This document shows positions 1-12,940 of a stretch of DNA of 64,000 nucleotides, piece by piece. The DNA is from Annona cherimola. Taxonomy: Eukaryota > Streptophyta > Magnoliopsida > Magnoliales > Annonaceae. The notes under the pieces are model-generated. The model was not told the DNA's origin. It saw only the letters and a program-made list of their open reading frames with translations, and did no database searches. The stretch is from assembly GCA_030490835.1 (NCBI GenBank), contig CM059972.1, forward strand, positions 14,547,764 through 14,611,763, in the 5' to 3' direction. Made by a program: the position numbers and the translations under genes. The first letter of the stretch is position 1; each line of letters opens with the position of its first letter.

Positions 1-1090
1 TCCATACACTCTCCATGCAACTGCTATTCTTTCTAGTCATTTTACACATTTTCAGAATCTACTTTATTTACTAATTATTTTTACATATTCTTCTATACAA
101 TTACTCTTTACTCCTCATTATTACTCTTATTTTATTATATTACTGTCTCGTCTCTTTTTAAACTTCTTTTCATAATAACTTTTCAACATTTTTTAGATTA
201 TCAAACATATTTTTTTAATCTTTTACTTAATTTTAAAACCCATGATCATCTCTTACACAATTTTTTTTGTCTCACTTACTTTTGTAAAGTTTCTCACTTA
301 CTTTCATAAACAAAGATTTTTAATTTTGCATACTTACTTAATTGCAAAAAAGTCAAGAATTCAGACATTTCATTCTTATCTCCTAAAAAAAGGTACTTAG
401 TCTTATAATATTTTCCTTGAAGTTATACTCTATCTATTATGTGTTTATTTTTTACTTTGGCATTCTTTTTCTATTGCAATCATAACAATAATAAAAAAAG
501 GACAATTAAAGAGAGTAAAAGGTTTTAGGTTGATAAGTTTCTATGATTGTCAAACATACTGATTGCGTATGTTTGGCAAAACAAAAAGAAACTTTTTCTA
601 CACAACTTTTCCACATGCTTACCATGCAACTACTTTTCTTTCTAATCATTTGATTTTTTACACATTTTTAATATAACTACTTTACTTTTCAATTATTTTT
701 AAACATTCTTCCATATAAAATCTCTTTGTTCCTGATTATTACTCTTATTTTATCACATTATTGTCCTACATTTTTTTAAAATTTCTTCTTATAATAACTT
801 TTCAACATATTTTTAGATTATCAAACATACCTTCTGTCTTTTACTTAATTTTAAAGCTCATGATCATCTCTTGCACAAAAAAATTTCTTTATCTCTCACT
901 TACTTTAATAAAAAAAGAGTTTTAATTTTGCAGACTTACTTAATTGCAAAAAGTCAAGAATTAAGGCACTTCATTCTTATTTTAAGAAAAGAGACTTCGG
1001 TCCTATAATAGTTGCCTTGAAATTGTGCTCTTATCTATTATATATTTATTTTGTACTTTGACATTCTTTTTCTATTGTAATCATCTAAGC
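1..1090. repeat. Duplicated AT-rich block containing two Tourist-like MITE copies
   Basis: Roughly 1-490 and 600-1085 are two diverged copies of one segment, about 600-620 bp apart. Both run through a block like TTTTTAGATTATCAAACATA (191-210 and 811-830), then TTTTACTTAATTTTAAA, CATGATCATCTCTT, and finally a TTTTCTATTG motif (469-478 and 1070-1079). The first half of each copy resembles the reverse orientation of the ~275-bp MITE seen at 17,973 and 44,836. In the second copy it spans about 565-831 and ends in GTATGTTTGG and CAAACATAC. The first copy is cut by the window start. No coding content is visible. Confidence 0.6.
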
Positions 1091-1099
1091 ATGTTTTTA

Positions 1100-1475
1100 A
1101 ATTTCAAAGAAGATTGAGCATACCTATATAATTCGATTATAAGTATACATATCTAGATAGTTTCAAAAATTATAAATAATTATACATAGTTTAATCATAA
1201 TTTCTATTATACTCATGTTGTCATGACATCATTACTGCACCACTATGACATGAGTTCATTTGCAAAGATATGCAAATTGCGTAAATATATTTACAATTTT
1301 TGAAATTAAGTGTGTAGATTTAGTTTTTGCAAATATATTTACATAGTTTGCATATATTTACAAATATACTAATACTACAAAGGTGCAGTAAGAGTGCTAT
1401 AACGACATGAGTATATTTAAAATATGATTCAATTATGTGAGATTATTTGAAGTTTTAAAATTGTGTGTAGTTGTA
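1100..1475. repeat. Degraded TIR element of the 'ATTTGCAAATATACTCAC' family
   Basis: AT-rich stretch with repeated motifs such as TTGCAAATATATTTACA, CATGAGTATATTT and ATTACTGCACCACTATGACATG, with partial inverted symmetry. The same motifs occur in the clearer copy at 18,988-19,377. The ends and target duplication cannot be fixed here. Most likely a non-autonomous Mutator-like element. 1,476-1,640 shows nothing recognisable beyond a T-run. Confidence 0.45.
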
Positions 1476-1639
1476 GCCTTGTTTCTTCTTAACTACACTT
1501 TCTCAAATTGACTTCATGTTCCTGTTTTTTTTTTTTAAGTAAATGTTTATATTAAAGGTTTGCTTGTTAACATATAAAATAAAGAAAAAAAATTCCCACT
1601 TCATTATACACCTATCAGTATAGTTTGATAGCTTAACTA

Positions 1640-2690
1640 ACTATTTTTTGATGAAAGGAATTACTCTATCCCGACCCCCTCACAATATGAAAAGGGTTCG
1701 GGGCAGAGTAATCCAAACTATTCATAGCCAAAAAATTATCTTTATAGATTTTCTCAACAATATCTTGTGGGAGGTTACCCCACCATGACACCCGATCTGA
1801 GACAGAGACACAGACCAAATTTGCTAAAGAGTGGGCAACCATATTTCCTTGTCTAAGAACGTGGTGGACGGAAAGATGAGGATTTGCGTCGAGAATATTT
1901 CTGATATCAGAGATAATGTAGCCCACCGGAGAGGAAATTAGATCCTTGTTGGACAAATAGGTACACAGAAGAAGAGAATCAGATTCAATCTGAACTTGTC
2001 TTAATTTAAGGTGGAGAGCCCACTCAGCTCCCAACAGAAAAGCTTTAGTTTCCATGAATAGCGGTTCCCCGACGCCCGTCCGTCTCCATCCCATTGCTGC
2101 AATAAATTACCCACGGGAGTCCCTAATGACGACAGCACACCCCGTGACATCCGACTCCTGCAAACAGCGAGCATCCACATTCATCTTGAAAACTCCATCT
2201 GGTGGTTTGGTCAATCTAGATAGTAGGGGAAAGTCCAAAACGTTCGCGTGGTCCAGGAGTCTGACCTTTCGCAATTGCTGAAGGTAATCCCGACACCACG
2301 ACAGTGTGTCGTCGAAAATCAGTTGAACACCCTCCATTTTTAGCTTGTTCCGCAAAAACCAAATCCGCCAACAAAATACAATGAAGAAAGTCAAATCTTC
2401 AACCCTATTTTTGGATGCTAAATTAGTGAGAATACCCTGTACCGACGCCGATGGGGGCCACGCAGAAAGAGCTTTCCGAGCAATGCTTACAGTGCGAGCA
2501 CAGCCAAGAAACAAGTGATTTGCATCCTCGACTTCCTTTCTGCAAAAAACACACAAAGGATCCACCGCAATACCCCTGCTGGAGAGATTGAGGAGAGTTG
2601 GAAGAGCATCCTTTAGGAGCCGCCATCCGAAGATTTGCACCTTACTAGGAAGATCAGTACTTTTATGTAACCATGTTATAGTTACGTAAA
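1640..2690 (-). pseudogene. LINE 3' end: zinc-binding RT-tail plus RNase H domain, 5'-truncated
   Basis: On the minus strand an ORF from about 2,690 reads LPSKVQIFGWRLL, then a Cys/His zinc-binding module (CVFC...NHLFLGC) typical of the zf-RVT domain after plant non-LTR reverse transcriptases. A type-I RNase H-like domain follows, with NVDA near its start, then IESDS and HHVLRQGN. A single in-frame TAA at about 2,104-2,106 lies between RDSRG and FIAAMGW and splits it into pieces of 177 and 142 codons. The 3' side ends in a short A-run (minus strand) near 1,636. There is no RT domain upstream, so this is a 5'-truncated LINE insertion. A host gene of the RNase-H-protein type is less likely because of the stop and truncation. 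Confidence 0.8.
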
Positions 2691-2696
2691 AGTAGA

Positions 2697-3143
2697 GCCA
2701 TGTAATCCTTTAAAATTTAAGATTTTGATCATTGATGAAAAATTTAATTTGGTCATTATATTTAATATCATTTGTTTATCTAAGAGACTAAATTTTATCC
2801 CAATTGAGTATATTTATATATCACATTTGTTAAAAAATATATATTCATGTGTAGATTACGAAAAATGCTTAGATCTATTTACAAATATATTAGAATATAA
2901 TAATACTTTATAAAATCATTTACTCAAATGGAAATGATATTTTTGAGATGTTGAAAATACTATTTTAACATTGATATTTTAGCATTTTCAAAATTTACAC
3001 ATGAATATATATTTTTCAACAAATGTAGCTCATAAGTGTACTTGATCAGGATGAAACTTGGTCTCCTAGATAAACAAAGGATATTAAATACAATGAATAT
3101 ATTGGATTTCCCATCAAGGATCAAAATCTTAATTACATGGAAG
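2697..3143. mobile_element. Long-TIR MITE (~447 bp)
   Basis: The left arm, beginning CCATGTAATCC and running through AAGATTTTGATCATTGATG, is mirrored by the right arm, which ends GATCAAAATCTTAATTACATGG. The arms extend about 165 bp with mismatches. Arms or centres of the same family recur at about 17,150-17,490 and 22,955-23,290, sharing ATATAATAATACTTTATAAA at the centre. I could not match a target duplication. It lies next to the truncated 5' end of the LINE. Superfamily unassigned. Confidence 0.6.
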
Positions 3144-4340
3144 CTGAACCCACTAACTATTATACTTTTTAGATTATTATGTTTATATTTCAATCACTTT
3201 TTATATTATAGTACAATTATCTTATTTATTTCAACTTTAATTTTTTTATAATCATTTCCTATCTTATCTTATTATCTCAGCATTATCTATCATTATCTTG
3301 TTTTTAAAAAATTTCTCATTCTTCCCTTTCTACTTTTACGCGAGCATCCCATTGGTATGAGGTAAAAAAATGAGGAATTTTTTTAAAGAAAGTGATGGAT
3401 GATGATATGCTATGAGAATAATAGTTAGGAGTAAATAGAACAAAGACACCTAAGATAATTGTATGAGAAATGTAAGAAAAATGGTTTAAAAAGTAACGTA
3501 GGTAGGTAATTAAAATGTTAACTATATCAAAAGATAAGTAAGGAATACAGTTTTTTATTTTACATCTTTTCAAGTGGACCTCATATATAAAGAAACGTAA
3601 CATCAACCAACATTATTTTTTATATTCTATTGAAAATTACTGCAAGAGAAATCTATTTATATAGCAAATAAATTTGTTAAAAAAATTGTAATATTATACT
3701 TACAAGCAGCTAATTAATATTTGGCGTGGCTACTAAATAGTTGTATGTGCATACCAGTATTTGACGACTGTTCGGTAACTAGCCAGTGTAATGGAACTGG
3801 GATGAATAAACAAGTTAGAAGACATTAAGTACTTGACTATCTTGCTTTTTTTCATTAACTCCGACATTTTAATCATTTTCACATATATTTTGATACAATT
3901 ATCTTATTTAAGTTTATTTTATTTTCACTTTTTTACTATCATACCAATTCCATTTTCTATTTAGATCTTACCAAACAAATACTAAAGTAGAAAATTATAA
4001 TTTAGCTTCTCACAAATGACAATATTCTACTTTTACTTCCTAGCTAGTTTTTAGTTATTTCTCTGCAAATTTTGTTGTATACATGATGCAATGATTTTCT
4101 TTTAGCAAATGACTCAAGTTCACAGTTTGGATGGAAAGAGAATGAGATGGAATCTCTCATTTCTCAAAAATAATTTCTATTTTCAAAAATAACAATTTAC
4201 TTTTCTATTTTCAATACAATTTTTCAATCATAAAATGAATCTTTCCATTCTTAACCCACAATAATATTTTTCATCCTCCATCCCAATCCCATCTTCATTT
4301 TTTATGAAAGATGTGAACAAATTAATAAAGCATGTCGAGG
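3144..4340. other. AT-rich spacer, no gene seen
   Basis: About 1.2 kb of AT-rich DNA. It has weak hairpin-forming runs around 3,310-3,390, decayed MITE-like fragments near 3,845-3,990, and another inverted AT-rich patch near 4,120-4,300. No ORF has recognisable protein motifs. Confidence 0.5.
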
Positions 4341-4865
4341 ATCATTGATAAGTGGAAAATTGATATTATATTTTATGAACATTTTATACCAAATTTGTGG
4401 GTAATTAATTGGAATTTATATGAAATTTGGTTTTAAATATGATTTTTGCAATTAAATATTAATTTCAAGCAATGTAAACAACTTCTATATTCTTTTGGCT
4501 TGAAATTACATTTTATTTGTTGCCATAGGTAAAATCACTAATGATTAATGATTTAATGCAGGGAAAAAAAACAGGTTTTACCAAGTTGATCAAATCATGC
4601 AAAATCCAAACCATCCATCATGAGCAATGTGTCAGCCATTTGATCACGCCCATTAAGCAATTACCATTCAACGCTGTCCAGAAAATTCAGCAACAGATAT
4701 TAATTTGGACCGTCCATCCCTTGCTGCCATTTAATTGCATAAATGCCCATTAACGTAATCACATTTTTCAGCAATGTGATCATGTTCTGCAACTTGATTA
4801 AATCCAAGCTTTCCAGACCATGCAGCCAGCCGTTCATTTCATCATCTGTCCATACCCAGCAACTT

Positions 4866-5455
4866 CACGTGAAATGCAACAGATGGGCCCCACATCCATT
4901 TATTTTCTAGCAGCAATGTTGCTGCCCATACCGTCAACAAATGCAGCATCTTCAAAACATCCATGCATCCATTACGTGACCAGAAATTTTTGCAACCAAA
5001 TTCACGAGAATCCTCAACAGATGGACCCCACAACCATGAATTGTTCCAGCAGCATGCATTCAAAATGGTCCCACAAAAAAATTGCCCATTCACGTGATCC
5101 CATAAGCTTGATCATATCAACGGCTAGCAACATATAATGGTCCACCAAATCAATCCAGCATTGCTTGATCACGTTCAGCAGTATATATTTGATTTTTCCA
5201 TTTCAGAAAATCACATCTAGCTGCCCATTAATCCATGCCCATTCACGTCATTTCCCACATACAAATGCGGCAGCAATTTATGCAATTTAAATTGTATAGT
5301 GACGTGAATGAGATGAAGCAACAATTTTGAATTGCAAAATTGACAGCAACATGTTGCTGTCCAAAATGCATTCAACGTCCAGCCATTATATCTACCCATT
5401 AATTCACGTGAGATGTAGCAATATCCAGCTGCTGCCCACAATGAGATTACACGTG
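4866..5455 (+). promoter_or_regulatory. Four G-box hexamers (CACGTG) in LTR U3
   Basis: CACGTG occurs at 4,866-4,871, 5,091-5,096, 5,405-5,410 and 5,450-5,455, and again 9,025 bp downstream in the 3' LTR. Plant bZIP and bHLH factors bind this core in light, ABA and stress responses. A role in controlling this element is inferred from position, upstream of the TATA-like box. Confidence 0.45.
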
Positions 5456-5517
5456 AATGCAGAATTCCAGCAGCAACATCAGCAGAAATGCATTAATGAT
5501 GGACCCCACATGAAAGG

Positions 5518-5524
5518 CTATAAG
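5518..5524 (+). promoter_or_regulatory. TATA-like box of the LTR promoter
   Basis: CTATAAG within AAAGGCTATAAGAAGAGG, followed by a purine-rich leader. This is the best TATA candidate in the LTR and sits downstream of the CACGTG cluster. The transcription start is expected about 30 bp downstream. The matching copy is at 14,543-14,549. Confidence 0.5.
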
Positions 5525-6544
5525 AAGAGGAGAGTGAGCATGAAGCAGAGGAGAGCATTCCGCAGCAGATTTTTGAGAAGAAAATTCCTGCAAAATATTT
5601 TAGCAGGAATTTTAGAAGAAGATTAGAGCAAAAATTCTGAGAAAGAAAGAGAGCAAAAGCAAGGTGGAGAGCACGGGCAAAAGGCAGACCGGCGAGTTGC
5701 GTGGAGTAGCCGACACACCATCGGGGCTTCAAACCAATAAGCTTTTCTATCTTTTCCTTTTTTTAATTTCTGTTATCTTGTTTAAGATGGGTTGTAATTT
5801 TAATTTTATTTTGAACTTAAACATGCTTGGCTAAATCCTAAATCTAGGGTTTAGGATGTAGCATGCGTACAATGCAATGTGGTGTGGATTTTTAATTTAT
5901 TTATGATGGATATTTTTGTTAATTTAATATCTTGTGATTTTTATGTTTGCTTTGTACACGGGCCCGTACTTTTGCATGATTCCATATATTAGGTGATGGA
6001 ACCGAAAGGTGGAAATCTAATATACGAAAATTAAGATATTAAACCTGGAAATCTAAGACCATGAAAATAGGCATGATAACCTTGAAAAATTACATGAACG
6101 AACCACAGAACTTAATAGATTCTAATTAACTTAATCCCATGAGAATAGGTGGTTAAGAAAGTTAGGGTATACCTTGTAGGTTTCGAGAGAAGGTGCAAGG
6201 ATAAATTAGGGTTTGTTCTTCTTTAACAAACAATATCCAAATTAAATAATTATACCACTACCTGTTGCAAAATATGCATGTGAAATCCTAGACCCTAGGT
6301 ATTTGCACTTTCGCTTTCTCTTCTCATTTTTAATTTGCACTTCTTCCCATTTTATTTATTTTCTTTCCCTTTTATTTACTGCATTTTCTTCCTACTTTTC
6401 TGTTTTATTTGCTATATTCTCTCTATATCCGACACGAAAGCGTTTAAAAGTAAAATTTATAGTCCTGAATTCCCTGTGGATCGATAATTTAAATACTACA
6501 ATCTACGACTCGTGCACTTGCGGTAAGATTTCGAACAAGTATTT

Positions 6545-6562
6545 TGGCGCCGTTGCCGGGGA
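6545..6562 (+). other. Primer binding site, tRNA-Asp type
   Basis: TGGCGCCGTTGCCGGGGA lies 7 bp after the 5' LTR. It is complementary to the 3' end of plant tRNA-Asp (…CGGCAACGGCGCCA), the usual primer of Athila elements. All 18 positions fit. Confidence 0.9.
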
Positions 6563-6663
6563 ATTCGGCGTTACTTTAAATTTTATTTTTAGATACTTTC
6601 TTTATTTTTAATTTTTTTTTAATTTTTTTTATTATTGCTCTAAATTAGCTGGTTAATCTTTGT

Positions 6664-9600
6664 ATGCACCCACATACGAGAAATTTTGCAAAACAACTAG
6701 CTGAAAAACTCTTTGTTGCTAACCCTGAGATTGAACGTTCTTTTAGGAGAAGAATTCGTGACTATAAGCAGCAGCAATCTTCTCAAGACACTATGGAGGA
6801 ACGCAATGATCCAAACCCGCCACATCAAGAGCAGGAGGAAGGCCAGGCTGAGAACAACGCTCCTCCCAGAAAGTTGACTCTAAGTGATCGGAACCGCCCA
6901 AACCCTCGTGGATTTCGATCGTGCATTGTTGAACCAGAAATTGATGGAAGAAATTTTGAACTAAATCCCGGTCTCATCCGGATGGTTCAACAAGACCAAT
7001 TTGTAGGACTTCCCTCTGAAAATCCAACTGTACACATCACAAAATTCCTACAATTATGCAACACAATCAGGGTGCAAAATATTCCACGCGAGGTAATTCG
7101 TCTACAGCTTTTCCCATTTTCTCTTCGAGACAAGGCAAGCGAATGGTTTTATTCCATGCCGCCCGACACATTCAATACATGGGATGAACTCTCTACTGCA
7201 TTCCTGGAAAAATTCTTTCCACCAAATAAAACAAGGAAAATCAGAGACGAAATCAATCAGTTCGTCCAAAAAGATGGCGAAACCTTATATGATGCATGGG
7301 AGAGAATGAAAGATCTGCAACGCAAGTGCCCTCATCATGGTATCTCGCAAGGAGATATTATTGAAAACTTTTTCAATGGACTCGATCGACCTAGCCGAAG
7401 CGCCGTCAACTCAGCCGCCGGTGGCCGATTCATGCGACTCACTGACGAGGAGGCTCTCAAACTCCTTGATGACTTAGCTCTTTATGATTCTCAGTACGGT
7501 GATGTCAGAGGAACCTCTCGGCGAGGAAATGTATATGATATTGAATCCATGCATGCTATACATGATAAACTTGATAAAATTTTGCAGCGAAAGAAGCAGG
7601 AATCCAAGGATCAGCATGCATCTCCTTCTGGACACATTTCATGTGAAATTTGTGGAGCTTCACACTACACAACTGAGTGTAGTTTTGCCATTAAAGACAC
7701 TACGAGCGAGCAAGCTAATTCGATCAACAACCAATATGACACTCGCGCATATGGTAACCCCTATTCTAATACTTACAACCCTGGATGGAGGAACCACCCA
7801 AATTTTTCTTGGGCAAACCAGTCAAACACCCAAAATTTTGCTCAAAATAATAAGCCACCTGGTTTCCTTAGAAAACCACTAAACCCTCCTTCATTTCAGA
7901 CCCAACAAGCCTTACCTGCACCACCTCAAGCACAACCCACTGAGTCCATGCTCGAAAATATCATCCTAATGCTCAAGAAAAATGATGAAAGAATGGACCA
8001 AATGCAAACCCATATCAAGTTGCTTGAAAATCAAATTGCTCAAAATGCCACAGCCTCATCCCAAAGAAATCAGGGCAAACTCCCTAGCCAACCTGAAATA
8101 AATCCTAGGGAGCAGGTGCAGGCGATTACCTTGCGGAGTGGAAAGCAGCTCAACCCACCTCATATGGTCTCAGAAAAAGATGCCGAGCAAAAAAAGAAGC
8201 AAGAAGAGGAGCCACAACCAGAATCGGAGGTGGAAAAGCCATATGTACCACCACCTCCTTACCAGCCTCCTCTCCCCTTTCCACAAAGGCAGCGACAGGC
8301 TAAGCTTCAAAAGCAATTCGAGAAGTTTGTTTCAACTCTTAAAAACTTGTCAATAAACGTACCCTTCATCGACATGCTTTCTCAAATGCCAGCTTATGCG
8401 AAATTTCTCAAGGATATGTTATCCAACAAAAGAAAACTCGAGGAGTACGGAACTATTTCGCTTGCTGAGGAGTGCAGCGCCATTTTGCAGAACAAGTTGC
8501 CTGAAAAGCTAAAGGACCCTGGAAGCTTCTCCATTCCATGTGATCTTGGGAATGTCCAAATCAGCAAAGCACTATGTGATCTCGGAGCAAGTGTAAGTCT
8601 AATCCCACTTTCAATATGTAAAAAGCTGAACATGGGTGATCCAAAACCAACATCTATGTCTCTCCAACTGGCCGACCGATCAATCAAATTTCCAGTCGGC
8701 ATCCTTGAAGACGTACCTTTGAAAGTTGGCAAACTATTCATCCCAGTCGACTTTGTGGTCCTCGACATGGAGGAGGATCGCCAAATCCCGATCATTCTCG
8801 GGCGACCTTTCTTAGCCACCGCTGGAGCAATCATAGACGTCAAGAATGGCCGACTCTCACTAACAGTTGGAGATGAACAAATCGAATTTAATCTTTCTGA
8901 GGCAACAAAGCAACTGTCAACCGATAACTCTTGCCTGCGGGTCGACGTCATCAACCCTTTGCCGATCGAAGAAAAGGATGACTTGATAGAGGTATGTATC
9001 ATTCAGGGTGCAACTGTTGAAAATAATAACCCTGAACTGTCTGCTTGTGCAGCTCTCTTGGATGGAGCCCCTTTCATCTCACCGGCTGCCGATTCACCTC
9101 ATGAAAAGTTGGATGCAGACTTCAATTTTTCTCCATCAACAAAAAAGGAAGAAGCACCAAAGGTAGAACTTAAACCTCTTCCTAAAAATCTCAGGTATGA
9201 ATTTCTTGGCCCAAACGATACTTATCCAGTCATAATCAACGCAAATCTTTCCGAATCCCAAGCCGATGAACTGTTAAATGTGCTAAGAAGACATAGGAAG
9301 GCGATTGGTTACTGCATCAATGATCTACCTGGTATCAGTCCTTCTCTATGCATGCACAGAATTTTAATGGAAGAAAATTGTAAAACAAGCATTGAACCTC
9401 AGAGGCGTCTGAATCCAAACATGAAAGAAGTAGTGAAAAAAGAAATTTTAAAACTTCTTGATGCTGGAATCATCTACCCCATTTCTGATAGCAGTTGGGT
9501 AAGCCCTGTACATGTTGTACCAAAGAAAGGCGGTATGACTGTCATAAAAAATGATAAAAATGAACTTATACCCACAAGGACAGTCACGGGTTGGCGAATG

Positions 9601-12072
9601 TGCATTGATTATCGCAAATTAAACATTGCCACCCGAAAGGATCATTTTCCCTTGCCTTTCATTGATCAAATGCTTGAAAGACTTGCCAATCACTCTTACT
9701 TCTGCTATTTAGATGGGTACTCTGGCTACTTTCAGATTCCTATTCACCCACAGGATCAAGAGAAAACTACTTTCACTTGCCCATATGGTACATTTGCATA
9801 CAGACGCATGCCTTTCGGTCTTTGTAATGCACCTGCCACTTTTCAACGATGCATGATGGCCATATTTTCTGATTATATTGAACACATAATGGAGGTGTTT
9901 ATGGATGATTTTTCTGTTTATGGCACTACATTTGAATCATGCTTGTCTAACCTATCTAAGGTTTTACAGAGATGCGAAGAAATCAATCTGGTATTGAATT
10001 GGGAAAAATGTCATTTCATGGTACAGGAAGGGATTGTGTTAGGACATTTAGTCTCAAGCAGAGGTATTGAGGTTGACCGCGCAAAAATAGAAGTAATTGA
10101 AAAATTACCACCACCCAATTCGGTCAAAGGAATTCGGAGTTTCCTGGGACATGCCGGTTTCTATCGGCGTTTCATTAAAGATTTTTCTAAAATTGCTAAA
10201 CCACTGACTAACCTGCTAAATCAAGATGTAAAATTTAATTTTTCTGATGACTGTTTAACTTCATTTTGCAGGTTGAAAAAGTCTTTGACCACTGCTCCAA
10301 TCATACAACCACCTAACTGGAACCTACCATTTGAAATCATGTGCGATGCAAGTAACCATGCTGTTGGAGCTGTTTTGGGTCAACGGAAGGACAACAAACC
10401 AGTAGTGATTTATTATGCAAGCAAAACTTTAGATGATGCTCAAGTCAACTATGCAACCACTGAAAAAGAATTACTGGCTGTTGTTTTTGCTATTGATAAA
10501 TTTCGTTCTTATCTTGTAGGGTCAAAAGTGATTGTCTACACAGACCATGCAGCTATTCGCTATTTAATTGCCAAGAAAGATGCTAAACCAAGATTGATTC
10601 GCTGGATTTTGCTATTACAAGAATTTGATCTTGAAATTCGAGATAAAAAGGGCACAGAAAATATGGTTGCTGATCATCTGTCGAGACTGCCATCAACTGG
10701 GAAAATGGATCTAAATAAAAATGATCAAATTAACGAGGAATTTCCTGATGAATCTCTTCTTGCACTGAAAGAAATATCAATGCCATGGTATGGAGACATT
10801 GTTAATTACTTAGTTTGTAAAGAAATTCCATCCAATTTCAGCTATCAACAGAAAAAGCGATTCATGGCGGATGTGAAATACTACATATGGGAGGACCCAT
10901 ACCTTTACAAGAGATGCGGCGACGGTCTGATTCGCCGATGTGTACCAAACGAAGAAATCCAAAGCATCCTTTACCACTGTCATTCTTCACCATATGGTGG
11001 CCACATGGGTCCCACCAAAACAGCAGCAAAAGTCTTACAATCAGGTTTTTTCTGGCCCACTTTGTTCAAAGATGCTCGATCTTTTACACTAACCTGTGAC
11101 AGGTGTCAAAGGACAGGAAACATTTCAAGGCGAAACGAGATGCCACTCACAAGCATTCTCGAGGTCGAACCATTTGATGTCTGGGGCATGGATTTCATGG
11201 GACCTTTCCCATCCTCATTCAACAACAAGTACATACTTCTGGCAGTTGATTACGTAACTAAATGGGTGGAGGCGATCGCTTCTCCAACAAATGATTCGCA
11301 GGTGGTCACCAAATTCTTGAAACGCAACATTTTTACCAGATTTGGTGTACCACGAGCAATCATAAGTGACGGAGGAAGTCATTTTTGTAACAAGCAAATG
11401 GAGCAACTACTCAAGAAATACGGGGTCACACATAAAATCGCCACCCCATACCATCCACAAACAAGTGGTCAGGCTGAAATCTCAAACCGCGAGATTAAAC
11501 AGATACTTGAGAAGACAGTATCCCAATCACGGCGAGATTGGTCAAGGCAACTCGATGATGCTCTTTGGGCATACCGCACAGCATTCAAGACTCCGATTGG
11601 AACAACACCTTTCAGACTAGTCTATGGAAAATCATGTCACTTGCCTGTAGAGCTAGAGCACAAAGCATACTGGGCAATCAAATTTTTGAATTTTGATTTG
11701 AAATCTGCAGGAGAAAGGCGTCTATTACAGCTTGATGAACTCGAGGAGATTCGGCTCGACGCCTATGAAAATTCAAAGATGTACAAAGAAAAGACAAAAT
11801 TTTGGCATGACAAACACATCCGGCAGAAGGTAATCAAAGCTAATGACATGGTGTTGCTTTTTAATTCTCGTTTTAAATTATTTCCAGGAAAATTGAAGTC
11901 GAGGTGGTCGGGACCATTTAAAGTACTACAAGTGTTTCCTCATGGAGCTGTTGAAGTCTGGAGTGAAAAGACGGGAGCATTCAAAGTCAATGGACAACGC
12001 TTAAAACCCTACTTCTCAGGGGATCACATTCCAATAGGAGTCATCCACTCCTTTTGCGAAACAATGCCATAA
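6664..12072 (+). CDS. Athila gag-pol polyprotein (1,802 aa)
   Basis: One ORF encodes the whole gag-pol. The gag core is at about residues 110-250 ([15 protein letters not shown]), with a CCHC-like knuckle [13 protein letters not shown] at 327-339. The aspartic protease has DLGA at 639 and ILGRPFL near 710. The reverse transcriptase spans about 920-1,120 with FMDD (Asp1081, Asp1082). RNase H starts near 1,220 (CDAS, Asp1228; YTDH). Integrase has an HHCC zinc finger ending CDRC at 1478 and a core Asp1510, Asp1569, Glu1605, which is an exact D-58-D-35-E spacing. No chromodomain is visible. There is no stop or frameshift, and gag and pol share a frame, so separation would rely on protease. The ATG at 6,664 is the first in frame; an upstream start is not possible. 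Long antisense ORFs here are shadows. Confidence 0.95.
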   Translation: MHPHTRNFAKQLAEKLFVANPEIERSFRRRIRDYKQQQSSQDTMEERNDPNPPHQEQEEGQAENNAPPRKLTLSDRNRPNPRGFRSCIVEPEIDGRNFELNPGLIRMVQQDQFVGLPSENPTVHITKFLQLCNTIRVQNIPREVIRLQLFPFSLRDKASEWFYSMPPDTFNTWDELSTAFLEKFFPPNKTRKIRDEINQFVQKDGETLYDAWERMKDLQRKCPHHGISQGDIIENFFNGLDRPSRSAVNSAAGGRFMRLTDEEALKLLDDLALYDSQYGDVRGTSRRGNVYDIESMHAIHDKLDKILQRKKQESKDQHASPSGHISCEICGASHYTTECSFAIKDTTSEQANSINNQYDTRAYGNPYSNTYNPGWRNHPNFSWANQSNTQNFAQNNKPPGFLRKPLNPPSFQTQQALPAPPQAQPTESMLENIILMLKKNDERMDQMQTHIKLLENQIAQNATASSQRNQGKLPSQPEINPREQVQAITLRSGKQLNPPHMVSEKDAEQKKKQEEEPQPESEVEKPYVPPPPYQPPLPFPQRQRQAKLQKQFEKFVSTLKNLSINVPFIDMLSQMPAYAKFLKDMLSNKRKLEEYGTISLAEECSAILQNKLPEKLKDPGSFSIPCDLGNVQISKALCDLGASVSLIPLSICKKLNMGDPKPTSMSLQLADRSIKFPVGILEDVPLKVGKLFIPVDFVVLDMEEDRQIPIILGRPFLATAGAIIDVKNGRLSLTVGDEQIEFNLSEATKQLSTDNSCLRVDVINPLPIEEKDDLIEVCIIQGATVENNNPELSACAALLDGAPFISPAADSPHEKLDADFNFSPSTKKEEAPKVELKPLPKNLRYEFLGPNDTYPVIINANLSESQADELLNVLRRHRKAIGYCINDLPGISPSLCMHRILMEENCKTSIEPQRRLNPNMKEVVKKEILKLLDAGIIYPISDSSWVSPVHVVPKKGGMTVIKNDKNELIPTRTVTGWRMCIDYRKLNIATRKDHFPLPFIDQMLERLANHSYFCYLDGYSGYFQIPIHPQDQEKTTFTCPYGTFAYRRMPFGLCNAPATFQRCMMAIFSDYIEHIMEVFMDDFSVYGTTFESCLSNLSKVLQRCEEINLVLNWEKCHFMVQEGIVLGHLVSSRGIEVDRAKIEVIEKLPPPNSVKGIRSFLGHAGFYRRFIKDFSKIAKPLTNLLNQDVKFNFSDDCLTSFCRLKKSLTTAPIIQPPNWNLPFEIMCDASNHAVGAVLGQRKDNKPVVIYYASKTLDDAQVNYATTEKELLAVVFAIDKFRSYLVGSKVIVYTDHAAIRYLIAKKDAKPRLIRWILLLQEFDLEIRDKKGTENMVADHLSRLPSTGKMDLNKNDQINEEFPDESLLALKEISMPWYGDIVNYLVCKEIPSNFSYQQKKRFMADVKYYIWEDPYLYKRCGDGLIRRCVPNEEIQSILYHCHSSPYGGHMGPTKTAAKVLQSGFFWPTLFKDARSFTLTCDRCQRTGNISRRNEMPLTSILEVEPFDVWGMDFMGPFPSSFNNKYILLAVDYVTKWVEAIASPTNDSQVVTKFLKRNIFTRFGVPRAIISDGGSHFCNKQMEQLLKKYGVTHKIATPYHPQTSGQAEISNREIKQILEKTVSQSRRDWSRQLDDALWAYRTAFKTPIGTTPFRLVYGKSCHLPVELEHKAYWAIKFLNFDLKSAGERRLLQLDELEEIRLDAYENSKMYKEKTKFWHDKHIRQKVIKANDMVLLFNSRFKLFPGKLKSRWSGPFKVLQVFPHGAVEVWSEKTGAFKVNGQRLKPYFSGDHIPIGVIHSFCETMP

Positions 12073-12904
12073 AAGTGAAATTTTGCAGTCAGGCTGAAGA
12101 CTATAAACCAAGCGCTACTTGGGAGGCAACCCGAATTTTTAGACAGGGAAGTTATAGTCTTATTTTCCTTTTAATTTCTTTTTAGAAGTTTGATACTTTT
12201 TAATTTTAAGCGTTATTGGTTATTTTCAGGTTCTACGAAGAAAAAAAAAAAAAAAAAAAAAAAAGAAGCACCGTTGGATGGTAATTCGGTTCAATGTGCT
12301 ACCACAGGGAAGTTAACATCTCATATTTCTACAATTACTCCGTTAATTTTGTTCGCATGATTTACATTGAGGACAATGTCAACTTCAAGTGTGGGGGTGA
12401 ATGCGTTGCATTAATTTTCTCTAAATATTTCTTTCACTACCCTAATGTTTATATTGTTGTTAACTTTAAAAAAAAAAAAGGAAAAATTCTTGCATAAAAG
12501 GTGATATTAGACCCCACGTTGAACTCTTGAATGCCTTGAAAGCAAACCATATGTGAAATTTCAACATCTTTGGGTGAGGAAAAGTTGAAGCTTAATGAGA
12601 TGTTAATTATTTTTGAACATGTATTTGTTGAAAATACTTAGATTTTTTTGTCCCTAATCACTTGATGAAACTGATATACCTAGGAGCTAATATTGTTTTC
12701 TTTTAAAATCAGAATAATCCTCTCTAATTTATAAAAAAAAAAAAAAAATTTTAATACACACAATTGTCATTTAAGAAGGTAGTTTTTCCCAAATACATTA
12801 AAAAAAAAAAAAAAAAATGAAAACAGGAAGTAATATCTCCTGGCGGTGAAAATAATGACTTCCCAGATACCCTGAAATATGGTGAGGGAAATTATTGCCG
12901 GACT

Positions 12905-12940
<36 letters not shown>

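Larger units (their letters stand above)
4346..6537 (+). repeat. 5' LTR of the Athila element
   Basis: Begins TGATAAGTGG and ends CGAACA, giving canonical TG...CA ends and 2,192 bp. It carries a TATA-like CTATAAG at 5,518-5,524 downstream of four CACGTG hexamers (4,866, 5,091, 5,405, 5,450). Short ORFs inside it are repeated unchanged in the 3' LTR and have no protein motifs, so they are not genes. I found only two differences from the 3' LTR: A6257/G15282 and C6536/T15561. Confidence 0.95.

Noticed and set aside
4541..5626. Several 70-105-codon ORFs in the 5' LTR, repeated exactly at 13,566-14,651
   Set aside because: They are identical because the LTRs are identical. They overlap on both strands and show no protein motif.
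8394..9002. 202-codon antisense ORF inside gag-pol
   Set aside because: Shadow of the real coding frame; no motif of its own.
12240..12940. Long A-runs as LINE or SINE tails inside the Athila element
   Set aside because: No target duplications or element bodies next to them; they lie in the known non-coding 3' internal region.
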